Origin: DASSWG01 sp041689995
GTDB lineage: Bacteria; Bacteroidota; Bacteroidia; Flavobacteriales; Flavobacteriaceae
DNA length: 8,311 bases
Direction of reading: 5' to 3'
Assembly: GCA_041689995.1 (NCBI GenBank)
Contig: JBDNFD010000171.1
Coordinates: 1-8,311 of the forward strand
Part shown: positions 1 through 6,345 of the stretch, one piece after another
Numbering within the stretch: the first letter of the stretch is position 1
Layout: each line of letters starts with the position of its first letter
Made by a program: the position numbers and the translations under genes
Notes under the pieces: generated by a model
What the model was told of the DNA's origin: nothing
Database searches by the model: none
Seen by the model: only the letters and a program-made list of their open reading frames with translations

Positions 1-495
1 ATAATGTATAATGTATAATGTATAATGTATAATGTATAATATATAAAGTATAATATATAATGTATAATGTATAATGTATAATGTATAATGTATAATGTAT
101 AATGTATAATGTATAATGTATAACCCAATAACCAATAACCCAATAACCCAATAACCCCAATAATGTATAATGAATAATGAATAATGAATAATGTATAATG
201 AATAATGTATAATGAATAACCTAATAACCAATAACCTAATAACCCAATAACCCAATAACCAATAACCCAATAACCCCAATAATGTATAATGTATTATGTA
301 TAATGTATAATGTATAACCTAATAACCAATAACCTAATAACCCAATAACCCCAATAATGTATAATGTATAATGTATAATGTATAATGTATAACCTAATAA
401 CCAATAACCAATAACTGAATAACCCAATAACCCAATAACCAATAACCAATAACTGAATAACCAATAACCCAATAACCCAATAACCCAATAACCAA
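1..495. repeat. Alternating heptamer tandem-repeat blocks
   Basis: This gene-free stretch is built from two short units. One is ATAATGT, with variants ATAATGA and ATAATAT; it runs as 17 consecutive heptamers from 1 to 119 and returns at about 161-216, 281-315 and 354-390. The other is AATAACC or AATAACCC, filling about 120-160, 217-280, 316-353 and 391-495, with a few AACTGAAT variants. The two alternate four times. Neither strand looks coding: the minus-strand reading frames are only the repeats translated (YIIHYTL- and GYWLL-type peptides). The array begins at or before the window edge and ends about 70 bp before the MraY-like gene, just upstream of its likely promoter. Slippage here could change length, but any effect on expression is inference. 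Confidence 0.95.
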
Positions 496-534
496 TTATT
501 CACCACTTTTAACTATTTTGAACGTTGATTATTA

Positions 535-542
535 TATCTTTG
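535..542 (+). promoter_or_regulatory. Putative -7 promoter element of the MraY-like gene
   Basis: TATCTTTG matches the Bacteroidota housekeeping -7 consensus TAnnTTTG exactly. It lies 25 bp before the ATG at 568, giving a leader of roughly 20 nt. No well-spaced -33 TTTG is clear; the TTG at 518-520 is closer than usual. The element sits directly downstream of the heptamer array. Confidence 0.55.
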
Positions 543-567
543 CAATACGATAACCAATCGATTCACT

Positions 568-1788
568 ATGAATATTTTTAATCCGATCGTGATAGGGGAA
601 CTGTTCCGGGCCTCACCACTTCTGATGATGCTCGGGGTTTTTGCGGGTGCTTTTTTGCTCACTTTTATCCTCATTCCAAAAATACTATGGGTCATCAAGG
701 AAAAAAAACTATTGAAACCAGTGATTGCGCGCAGTGTGCATACCATGGAAACCCCGTCGTTTGGAGGGGTTGCATTTTTTATGACCCTTGTGCTGCTGGT
801 GTCTATGCTCCAAAGTTTTCAAATAATGCCCACTGGAAATCACTTTATTGCCGGTCTGACCATTTTATTCATGGTCGGCTTAAAAGACGATTTGGTAGTT
901 TCTTCCCCCCGGGCAAAACTTTTGGGCCAACTCATCGCCGTCGCATTTATTGTTTTTTCACCGGAATTGGCCATCACTTCTTTGCATGGATTTCTGGGAA
1001 TACAAGAAATCCCTCTTTTCGTAGGATATTTGATCACTACTGCGTTTATGCTGCTCATCATCAATGGGTTTAATCTTATTGATGGCATCAACGGTTTGGC
1101 GGGAATCATAGGAATCATCATCTGTAGTTGCTATGGGCTTGTGTTTTACTTCACCGGAAACGATTTTTTTATGCTGCTTAGCCTCACAGTTATCGGGATG
1201 TTACTCGCCTTTTTGCGGTTCAACCTTTCCAGAAAGGAAAACAAGATATTTATGGGCGATTCGGGCTCTCTCGTAATAGGTTTCATCATTGGTTTCTTGA
1301 CAATCAGAATCCTTGCTATGCCCGTACAAAGCATTTTGCTCGAAAATGGGTTCTCTCCGATGAATCGTGTTCCTTTTGTCATAAGCGTGCTTTTTATTCC
1401 ACTTTTTGATACGTTTAGGGTTATCTTGCTTCGCCTTTACAATGGCAGAAGCCCTTTTAAAGCCGGCCAAGACCATGTGCACCATCTTCTGCTGAATTGC
1501 AGCCTGAACCACCCCAAAGCATCTGTTGTACTGGGTTTATTAAATCTACTAGTAATCGCTATTTTTCTATTATTATTTAATAATTTGTCCGTGCCATACA
1601 TGCTGGGGGCTATCATTGGGCTTTTTATTTTGTTTTTCCTAGGATTTCAACTAATAGCCAACCGGTTTTCAGAAAGACCTTCCGAACCAAAAGAAGAGCG
1701 ACGCTTGTTCAAAAAAATTAATGGACGGGCCAATAATTATCAAGAAAACGGAAAAATCCGGGAAGAAATCATGGAAAATAGTCGGTAG
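568..1788 (+). CDS. MraY/WecA-like polyprenyl-phosphate sugar-1-phosphate transferase
   Basis: This 406-residue integral membrane protein belongs to glycosyltransferase family 4 (MraY/WecA/TagO). The family moves a sugar-1-phosphate from a UDP-sugar to undecaprenyl phosphate at the inner face of the cytoplasmic membrane, the first committed step of a lipid-linked glycan. Visible motifs are the TPSFGG loop (62-67), the Asp-Asp pair in GLKDDL (107-108), NGFNLIDGINGL (166-177) with its conserved Asn and Asp, FMGDSGS (228-234), Asp281 in the FDTFR segment, and HVHH (303-306). About eleven hydrophobic segments span roughly 17 to 364, followed by a charged cytoplasmic tail of about 40 residues. HVHH and the lack of MraY-specific context favour a WecA-type GlcNAc-1-P (or related) transferase over peptidoglycan MraY, but the sugar cannot be read from sequence. 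The ATG at 568 follows a good -7 element, supporting this start. Confidence 0.9.
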   Translation: MNIFNPIVIGELFRASPLLMMLGVFAGAFLLTFILIPKILWVIKEKKLLKPVIARSVHTMETPSFGGVAFFMTLVLLVSMLQSFQIMPTGNHFIAGLTILFMVGLKDDLVVSSPRAKLLGQLIAVAFIVFSPELAITSLHGFLGIQEIPLFVGYLITTAFMLLIINGFNLIDGINGLAGIIGIIICSCYGLVFYFTGNDFFMLLSLTVIGMLLAFLRFNLSRKENKIFMGDSGSLVIGFIIGFLTIRILAMPVQSILLENGFSPMNRVPFVISVLFIPLFDTFRVILLRLYNGRSPFKAGQDHVHHLLLNCSLNHPKASVVLGLLNLLVIAIFLLLFNNLSVPYMLGAIIGLFILFFLGFQLIANRFSERPSEPKEERRLFKKINGRANNYQENGKIREEIMENSR

Positions 1789-2111
1789 CCTTCATTGCAA
1801 AACCCAATATTTCCTTTCCGAAAAACCAATCACTTTATAGACACGTGAAATGTATTTTGGAAACGCACAGCGGTTTTTTTGCAATCCTGTGGACTGGGTC
1901 AAGTAAAAAACCAGCGTAAGTACAGCCAAAAGATTGCAGATCATAAAATCGGGGATAATCGACTCAACCTGCCTGCCGAGGAGGAAGATTTGCGTTATTT
2001 AAGTTCCATATTGCAAAATGACCGACTGGCACACAAAATAAAAATGCGGTTGCAGACATTCACTTTTGTAGAAAAGATGTTAAATTTGCACCACTTTTAG
2101 AATCATAGGAA
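1789..2111. other. Intergenic gap with no convincing gene
   Basis: The 323-bp gap between the MraY-like gene and ugd has no repeat array, unlike most other gaps here. A + frame is open from 1849 to a stop at 2098-2100 but has no ATG near its start; a TTG at 1879 would give 73 residues. The peptide (starting MQSCGLGQVK, ending MLNLHHF) is rich in charged residues, and I recognise no family. It could be a decayed gene tail or chance. The last 30 bp hold a likely ugd promoter. I see no hairpin followed by a T tract after the stop at 1788, so read-through from the upstream gene is possible. Confidence 0.4.
2081..2088 (+). promoter_or_regulatory. Putative -7 promoter element of ugd
   Basis: TAAATTTG fits TAnnTTTG exactly and lies 23 bp before the ugd ATG at 2112. 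A TTTG at 2065-2068 is only 12 bp upstream, shorter than the usual Bacteroidota spacing, so the -33 element is uncertain. Confidence 0.45.
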
Positions 2112-3506
2112 ATGAGTAGAATTAAAAAGATATGTTGCATTGGCGCCGGTTATGTGGGAGGCCCCACCATGGCCGTTATCGCACAAAAATCCCCTGAAAT
2201 AACCGTCACGGTAGTTGATATAAATCAATCACGGATCAATGCTTGGAACGATCCGAATGTGGAAAATATCCCCATTTACGAACCAGGATTGAGCGAAGTT
2301 GTCGCCGAAGCCCGGGGACGGAATTTGTTTTTTTCCACGGAAGTGGATAAAGCGATAGACGACGCAGATATGATCTTCATTTCTGTTAACACGCCCACCA
2401 AAACTTATGGTACGGGAAAAGGAATGGCAGCGGATTTAAAGTATATCGAGCTCTGTGCACGTCAAATTGCCAGAGTATCTAAAACCGATAAGATCATTGT
2501 AGAAAAATCTACTTTGCCCGTGCGAACGGCGGAAGCGATCAAAAATATCTTGGATAATACCGGGAATGGGGTGAGATTCCAAATCCTTTCCAATCCTGAA
2601 TTCTTGGCAGAGGGAACTGCTATCGAAAACCTGCATCATCCAGATCGGGTGCTGATCGGCGGCGATGATTCCCCGGAAGGACAAGAAGCGGTGCAAGCTC
2701 TGGTGGACATTTATGCTTCTTGGATTCCTCGGAAACGCTTGTTGACAACCAATGTTTGGTCTTCGGAATTGTCGAAATTAACAGCCAACGCATTTTTGGC
2801 ACAACGAATTTCCTCCATAAACGCCCTTTCGGAACTCTGCGAAAAAACAGGGGCGAACATTGATGAAGTGGCGCGTGCTATTGGTTCCGACAGCCGAATT
2901 GGACCAAAATTCCTGAAAGCCTCTGTTGGTTTCGGAGGTTCTTGTTTTCAGAAGGATATTTTGAACTTGGTTTATATTTCACGCTCCTATGGCTTGCAAG
3001 AAGTTGCTGATTATTGGGAGCAAGTGATTATTATGAATGATCATCAGAAATCCCGTTTTGCAAAAAATATCGTACATACCTTGTACAACACCGTTTCGGG
3101 AAAGAAAATCGCCTTTCTGGGCTGGGCTTTCAAAAAGGATACAAATGATACCCGGGAAGCAGCGGCAATTTATGTGGCCGATGCATTATTGGAGGAGCAA
3201 GCGAACATTTTCGTTTATGATCCCAAAGTGAAGACTGATCAAATCTATTTCGATCTGAATTATTTGGCAACACGTTCCGCTGAAGAAAATAAGGATATGC
3301 TCTCCGTGGTAACTGATCCGTATGAATCCTGTAAGGATGCGCACGCCATCGCTATCCTGACGGAGTGGGACGAATTTCGGGAATATGATTGGCAAAAAAT
3401 ATTTGACCATATGCAAAAACCCGCATTTGTATTCGACGGCAGAAATATTTTGGACAAAGGAAAACTCGAAAAAATAGGATTTCAGTATTATTCGATTGGG
3501 CAGTAG
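2112..3506 (+). CDS. ugd: UDP-glucose 6-dehydrogenase, animal-like class
   Basis: This 464-residue cytosolic enzyme oxidises UDP-glucose to UDP-glucuronate in two NAD+-dependent steps, giving an acidic sugar donor for surface polysaccharide. The N-terminal Rossmann domain opens with GAGYVGGPT (11-19) and has the nucleotide-site run VNTPTKTYG (92-100). The substrate region has NPEFLAEGTAI (161-171, Glu167), SSELSKLTANAF (217-228) with Lys222 and Asn226, and GFGGSCFQKD (273-282) with nucleophile Cys278 and Asp282. A second Rossmann-like UDP-binding domain follows, with FLGWAFKKDTNDTRE (335-349). Length and motif wording, notably FQKD rather than the FPKD common in bacterial enzymes, resemble animal UGDH (human Cys276, Lys220). 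No key residue is missing. AGGA at 2107-2110 is only 1 nt from the ATG, too close to act as a normal Shine-Dalgarno. Confidence 0.96.
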   Translation: MSRIKKICCIGAGYVGGPTMAVIAQKSPEITVTVVDINQSRINAWNDPNVENIPIYEPGLSEVVAEARGRNLFFSTEVDKAIDDADMIFISVNTPTKTYGTGKGMAADLKYIELCARQIARVSKTDKIIVEKSTLPVRTAEAIKNILDNTGNGVRFQILSNPEFLAEGTAIENLHHPDRVLIGGDDSPEGQEAVQALVDIYASWIPRKRLLTTNVWSSELSKLTANAFLAQRISSINALSELCEKTGANIDEVARAIGSDSRIGPKFLKASVGFGGSCFQKDILNLVYISRSYGLQEVADYWEQVIIMNDHQKSRFAKNIVHTLYNTVSGKKIAFLGWAFKKDTNDTREAAAIYVADALLEEQANIFVYDPKVKTDQIYFDLNYLATRSAEENKDMLSVVTDPYESCKDAHAIAILTEWDEFREYDWQKIFDHMQKPAFVFDGRNILDKGKLEKIGFQYYSIGQ

Positions 3507-3554
3507 CTCTTAAAAAAAACAAAAGACTTTCACTCCCGCATTCGCCTATTTTAT

Positions 3555-3562
3555 TATCTTTG
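3555..3562 (+). promoter_or_regulatory. Strong -7 promoter element before a long leader
   Basis: TATCTTTG is an exact TAnnTTTG match, identical in all eight bases to the element ahead of the MraY-like gene. Transcription would start near 3569, leaving about 270 nt before the cupin ATG at 3843. That is far longer than the roughly 20-nt leaders predicted for the two upstream genes. Confidence 0.55.
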
Positions 3563-3568
3563 CCAGCT

Positions 3569-3842
3569 AATAAAAGCCCCTATATTAAAATGAAACTGGG
3601 GTTTTCTGCTGTAAAATGACTTCATGGAAAGTTGTATTTTCCCGCTCGAAAAAGCAAGGTAAGTCAACGCAAAATGGGACTCACCACGGCGAAGCCATGT
3701 GAACAGACATCGGATGGCGCCGAGTGACCGAATGAGTAAATAAGTAGATTGGATATCCGAATTCCGGCGACTTTTAAATTCAATCACAAATCGTCCAAGG
3801 AAACGACTCACAAAAATAGCCCAGAACAAATTCAAATGATCT
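3569..3842 (+). ncRNA. Candidate structured leader or small RNA
   Basis: This stretch has no credible + strand ORF but can fold. Near the predicted transcript start, AAAA-g-CCCC (3572-3580) can pair with GGGGTTTT (3598-3605). A larger hairpin spans 3681-3727: TCAC with GTGA (3681-3684/3724-3727), CGGC with GCCG (3687-3690/3719-3722), GCC with GGC (3694-3696/3716-3718) and ATGT with ACAT (3697-3700/3707-3710), closing on a GAACAG loop, with small bulges. GGATATCC (about 3753-3760) is also self-complementary. It could be a regulated 5' leader of the cupin gene, an independent small RNA, or a decayed repeat. A 93-residue minus-strand frame (3835-3554) covers the same bases; I do not recognise it as a protein. 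No homology search could be run, so this is a structural inference. Confidence 0.4.
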
Positions 3843-4184
3843 ATGGAACACGATAAGCGACCTTGGGGACAATATTGGGTGCTGGAGGATAGTAAAACCT
3901 ACAAAGTAAAACGCATAGAAGTCAATCCCGGCGGACGTTTGTCTTACCAATACCACCATCACAGAGCCGAGGTTTGGACCATTGTCGAAGGTGTCGCACG
4001 CGTAACCTTAGATGGGGAAATGAAAGATTACCTTCCCGGCGAGGTGGCCATAATTCCGTTGGGCGCGAAACACCGCATTGAAAACCCCGGAACCTCACCC
4101 TGCATTTTCATTGAAGTGCAACATGGCACCTATTTCGGGGAAGATGATATTGTGCGATTGGAAGACGATTATGATCGGTCTTGA
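3843..4184 (+). CDS. Stand-alone cupin, type II mannose-6-phosphate isomerase domain
   Basis: The 113-residue protein matches the C-terminal cupin domain of bifunctional ManC/AlgA enzymes, which interconverts mannose-6-phosphate and fructose-6-phosphate with a bound metal. Visible are RPWG (6-9), PGGRLSYQYHHHRAEVW (29-45) carrying the likely metal ligands (the His cluster 38-40 and Glu43), PGE (65-67), His77 in GAKHRIEN, and the family's closing GEDDIVRLEDDYDR (99-112). The N-terminal guanylyltransferase domain of full ManC is absent, and the protein starts where the cupin normally starts, so it is a single-domain form rather than a truncation. Such small cupins are common beside GDP-sugar genes, which fits gmd downstream. 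Isomerase activity is likely but not certain for the isolated domain. The ATG at 3836 is out of frame and soon hits a stop. Confidence 0.88.
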   Translation: MEHDKRPWGQYWVLEDSKTYKVKRIEVNPGGRLSYQYHHHRAEVWTIVEGVARVTLDGEMKDYLPGEVAIIPLGAKHRIENPGTSPCIFIEVQHGTYFGEDDIVRLEDDYDRS

Positions 4185-4193
4185 TGATAAATT

Positions 4194-4440
4194 AAGCACA
4201 ATCTACCTATTCACAGATTCACAGATTCACACATTCACAGGAAATAGCGATTAGCGAAATAGCGATTAGGGAAATAGCGAATAGGAAATCGAGGAATAAA
4301 GAAACGAATGAATTATGAAGCACAATCTACTTATTCACAGATTCACAGATTCACAGATTCACTCATTCACAGGAAATAGCGATTAGGGAAATAGCGAACA
4401 GGGAATAAACGAATAAAGAAACAAATGAATTATTGAGCAC
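4194..4440 (+). repeat. Composite ~120-bp macro-repeat, two copies
   Basis: Two tandem copies begin 10 bp after the cupin stop. Each runs in the same order: an AAGCACAATCTAC head, an ATTCACAG/ATTCACTC octamer array, a GCGATTAGGGAAATA-type block, an AATAAAGAAAC(A/G)AATG block, then AATTAT leading into the next AGCAC. The AGCAC landmarks lie at 4195, 4319 and 4436, giving periods of 124 and 117 bp. A third copy begins at 4436 but breaks off into a different octamer array. The same unit recurs at 7918-8311. No coding potential is seen. Confidence 0.9.
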
Positions 4441-4460
4441 AATTCACAGATTCACTCATT

Positions 4461-4659
4461 AACTAAATAACCCAATAACTCATTAACTTAATAACTAAAT
4501 AACCCAATAACTCATTAACTTAATAACTAAATAACCCAATAACTAAATAACCCAATAACTCATTAACTCAATAACTAAATAACCCAATAACTCATTAACT
4601 TAATAACTAAATAACCCAATAACCAATAACCCAATAACCCATTAACCCAATAACCAATT
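4461..4659 (+). repeat. Octamer array with 32-bp higher-order period
   Basis: Every unit but one is exactly 8 bp and starts with AAC. The ordered set AACTAAAT, AACCCAAT, AACTCATT, AACTTAAT repeats as a 32-bp block at 4461 and 4493, is rearranged in the middle (4525-4572), and returns at 4573. The end (4613-4659) drifts to AACCCAAT and the 7-mer AACCAAT, the same units as in the 1-495 array. The array stops about 30 bp before the gmd ATG, and I see no TAnnTTTG match in between. Confidence 0.92.
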
Positions 4660-4689
4660 TCCCTATTGTTTCCTAATTAAAAAATATAA

Positions 4690-5802
4690 ATGAAAACGGC
4701 ATTGATCACCGGCGTGACCGGACAAGATGGAGCTTATTTAAGCGAATTTCTTTTAAAAAAAGGATACAAAGTCCATGGATTAAAACGAAGGTCTTCCCTG
4801 TTCAACACGGACAGGATAGATCATCTATACCAAGATCCCCATGTGGAACACCGGAATTTCATCCTGCATTACGGCGATATGACGGATAGTACGAACCTTA
4901 TTCGCTTGATCCAGGAAATCCAACCGGATGAAATATACAACCTGGCGGCAATGAGCCATGTGCAAGTATCCTTTGAAATCCCGGAATATACTGCAAATGC
5001 CGATGGTATCGGAACTTTACGGCTCTTGGAAGCCGTGCGCATGTTGGGAATGGAAAGGAAAACCAAAATTTATCAAGCATCCACCTCCGAACTCTATGGA
5101 AAAGTACAGGAAGTGCCCCAATCCGAAACCACTCCTTTCTATCCACGCAGCCCCTATGCCGTGGCCAAAATGTACGCCTATTGGATTACCGTAAATTACC
5201 GCGAAGCCTACGGAATGTTCGCATGCAACGGTATTCTGTTCAACCACGAATCCCCTTTACGGGGGGAAACCTTTGTGACCCGGAAAATCACCCGTGCCGC
5301 CTCAAGAATTGCGTTGGGCTTACAGGATAAATTCTATTTGGGAAATTTAGATGCAAAACGCGACTGGGGCCATGCAAAGGACTATGTGCGCATGATGTGG
5401 ATGATTTTGCAGGCCGAAGAAGCCGAAGATTGGGTCATTGCTACAGGAACCACGACGCCAGTCCGGGAATTTGTAAAAATGGCATTTGCAGAGGCCGGAA
5501 TTTCACTTGAATTTTCTGGGGAAGGAATCGATGAAAAGGCTTACGTAACTAAATGTTCCAATCCGAAATATCAAATTGAAATAGGAAAAGAAGTACTCTC
5601 CGTCGATCCGCAGTATTTTAGGCCCACCGAAGTTGATCTTTTGATCGGGGACGCCACCAAAGCAAATACCAAACTCGGCTGGACCCCCCAATTCGATTTA
5701 AAGGACTTGGTAAAGGATATGATGGAAAGTGATTTAAGATTAATGGAAAAAGATCAATTCCTAAAAAATGGAGGCTACCGCACTTTGAATTATTATGAAT
5801 AG
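4690..5802 (+). CDS. gmd: GDP-mannose 4,6-dehydratase
   Basis: This 370-residue cytosolic short-chain dehydrogenase/reductase family enzyme converts GDP-D-mannose to GDP-4-keto-6-deoxy-D-mannose using a tightly bound NADP(H). The NADP-binding motif GVTGQDG is at 8-14, with KRRSS (32-36) as the NADP phosphate-binding stretch. Catalytic residues are visible in ASTSELYG (130-137): Thr132 and Glu134, with Tyr156 and Lys160 in the YAVAK motif. These align with E. coli Gmd Thr133, Glu135, Tyr157 and Lys161. NHESPLRGETFVTRKI (185-200) and RDWGHAKDYV (224-233) are family signatures. Length is normal for the family. The leader is A-rich (TTAAAAAATATAA) without a Shine-Dalgarno, and the upstream 30 bp abut a repeat array, so transcription may come from the array edge or from upstream. 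Its pathway partner fcl lies 1.16 kb downstream. Confidence 0.97.
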   Translation: MKTALITGVTGQDGAYLSEFLLKKGYKVHGLKRRSSLFNTDRIDHLYQDPHVEHRNFILHYGDMTDSTNLIRLIQEIQPDEIYNLAAMSHVQVSFEIPEYTANADGIGTLRLLEAVRMLGMERKTKIYQASTSELYGKVQEVPQSETTPFYPRSPYAVAKMYAYWITVNYREAYGMFACNGILFNHESPLRGETFVTRKITRAASRIALGLQDKFYLGNLDAKRDWGHAKDYVRMMWMILQAEEAEDWVIATGTTTPVREFVKMAFAEAGISLEFSGEGIDEKAYVTKCSNPKYQIEIGKEVLSVDPQYFRPTEVDLLIGDATKANTKLGWTPQFDLKDLVKDMMESDLRLMEKDQFLKNGGYRTLNYYE

Positions 5803-5923
5803 TGTAATCACGATTCTCTCATTGCTATTTCCTCATCGCTCATTGCTAGAAGTAAATGAAAAAAAGGGAAAAATGAAAAGGTCAATTCTATTCTAAACGT
5901 AATTGAGTATTTGCAAAATGAAA
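5803..5923. other. Short AT-rich spacer with a degenerate repeat trace
   Basis: The bases after gmd contain CTCATTGCTATTTCCTCATC (about 5819-5838) and a following GCTCATTGC. Read on the minus strand these resemble a decayed GCGATTAGGGAAATAGCGAT block of the macro-repeat. The rest is A-rich with no ORF that I would call, and no clear terminator follows the gmd stop. Confidence 0.35.
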
Positions 5924-6163
5924 AATATTGTTTTTAAATCAGTAGTGTCCGATAAAAGTATTACCTGATTCTGGGAAGCACCATAATATATACAATCCCT
6001 ACGGGATTGGTCTTTCAAGGGGTTCTATTTTTTTACCCATATTAAATGCCTAACGGCATACTGCCCCAGCGGGGCAAAATATTGGTAATCAACCAATCAC
6101 AATTAGACCAATGTCCCGTAGGGACATCATATGATTTTTAATCGGACAATATTGTTTTTAAAT
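5924..6163. mobile_element. MITE-like palindrome cluster flanked by 16-bp direct repeats
   Basis: An identical 16-mer, AATATTGTTTTTAAAT, occurs at 5924-5939 and 6148-6163. Just inside lie inverted ends: TGTCCGATAAAA from 5946, and TTTTTAATCGGACA ending at 6148. Between them are four compact palindromes: CAATCCC-TAC-GGGATTG (5993-6009), ATGCC-TAAC-GGCAT (6046-6059), TGCCCC-AGC-GGGGCA (6062-6076) and ATGTCCC-GTA-GGGACAT (6111-6127). The first and last share cores that are reverse complements of each other (CCCTACGGG and CCCGTAGGG). There is no transposase ORF. The layout suggests a non-autonomous inserted element, or a decayed insertion-sequence end pair carrying Bacteroidota-type palindromic repeats. 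Sixteen bases is long for a target duplication, and the left copy is 6 bp from the inverted end, so mobility is inferred. Confidence 0.6.
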
Positions 6164-6204
6164 ATCAAAACTGACGAGAAAGTTATTGGAAGATTTCAAT
6201 TATT

Positions 6205-6212
6205 TATATTTC
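6205..6212 (+). promoter_or_regulatory. Weak -7 candidate for the toxin-antitoxin pair
   Basis: TATATTTC differs from TAnnTTTG only in its last base and lies 16 bp before the ATG at 6229. A TTG at 6186-6188 is 16 bp further upstream. A plausible but weak promoter. Confidence 0.25.
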
Positions 6213-6228
6213 ACAAAAAGAATTTATA

Positions 6229-6345
6229 ATGGATAAAAAGAGAGCAAATGCAAAATATTCCGATGGAAATAAGAATGTCGAGCTAGATGTTTCAATTTTT
6301 TTATGGGAAGAAGATTCGGTTTTTACGTTTATTCACCAGCATTAG
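6229..6345 (+). pseudogene. 5' part of HicB-like antitoxin, frameshifted
   Basis: An ATG at 6229 opens a frame that stops at 6343-6345 after 38 residues. It contains VELDVSIFLWEEDSVF (17-32) and then leaves the family pattern. Adding one T to the T5 run at 6320-6324 would continue it directly into YVYSPALDITGYG of the next frame, giving a single protein of about 126 residues with a normal HicB-type first beta strand. The simplest reading is a one-base deletion that split one gene. Ribosomal or transcriptional slippage at TTTTT, or a sequencing error, would look the same. Confidence 0.6.

Noticed and set aside
1..119. Many TATAAT hexamers as sigma70 -10 boxes
   Set aside because: They arise from the ATAATGT repeat, and Bacteroidota promoters use TAnnTTTG instead.
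236..506. Two minus-strand open frames of 70-78 residues in the heptamer region
   Set aside because: They are pure translations of 7-bp repeats (GYWLL and YIIHYTL motifs), low complexity, with no leader or family resemblance.
1879..2100. A 73-residue TTG-start frame as a real gene
   Set aside because: No ATG, no recognisable family, and it overlaps the likely ugd promoter. Kept only as a note on the gap.
3554..3835. A 93-residue minus-strand frame before the cupin gene
   Set aside because: It runs opposite to all neighbours, I recognise no domain, and the same bases show RNA hairpins and a + strand promoter. It remains an alternative reading.
4194..4659. CRISPR array
   Set aside because: The repeats are contiguous 8-bp and ~120-bp units with no unique spacers, and no cas gene is present.
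5919..5971. A short ATG frame crossing the left 16-mer
   Set aside because: Only about 16 residues with no family resemblance; it straddles the boundary of the palindrome module.
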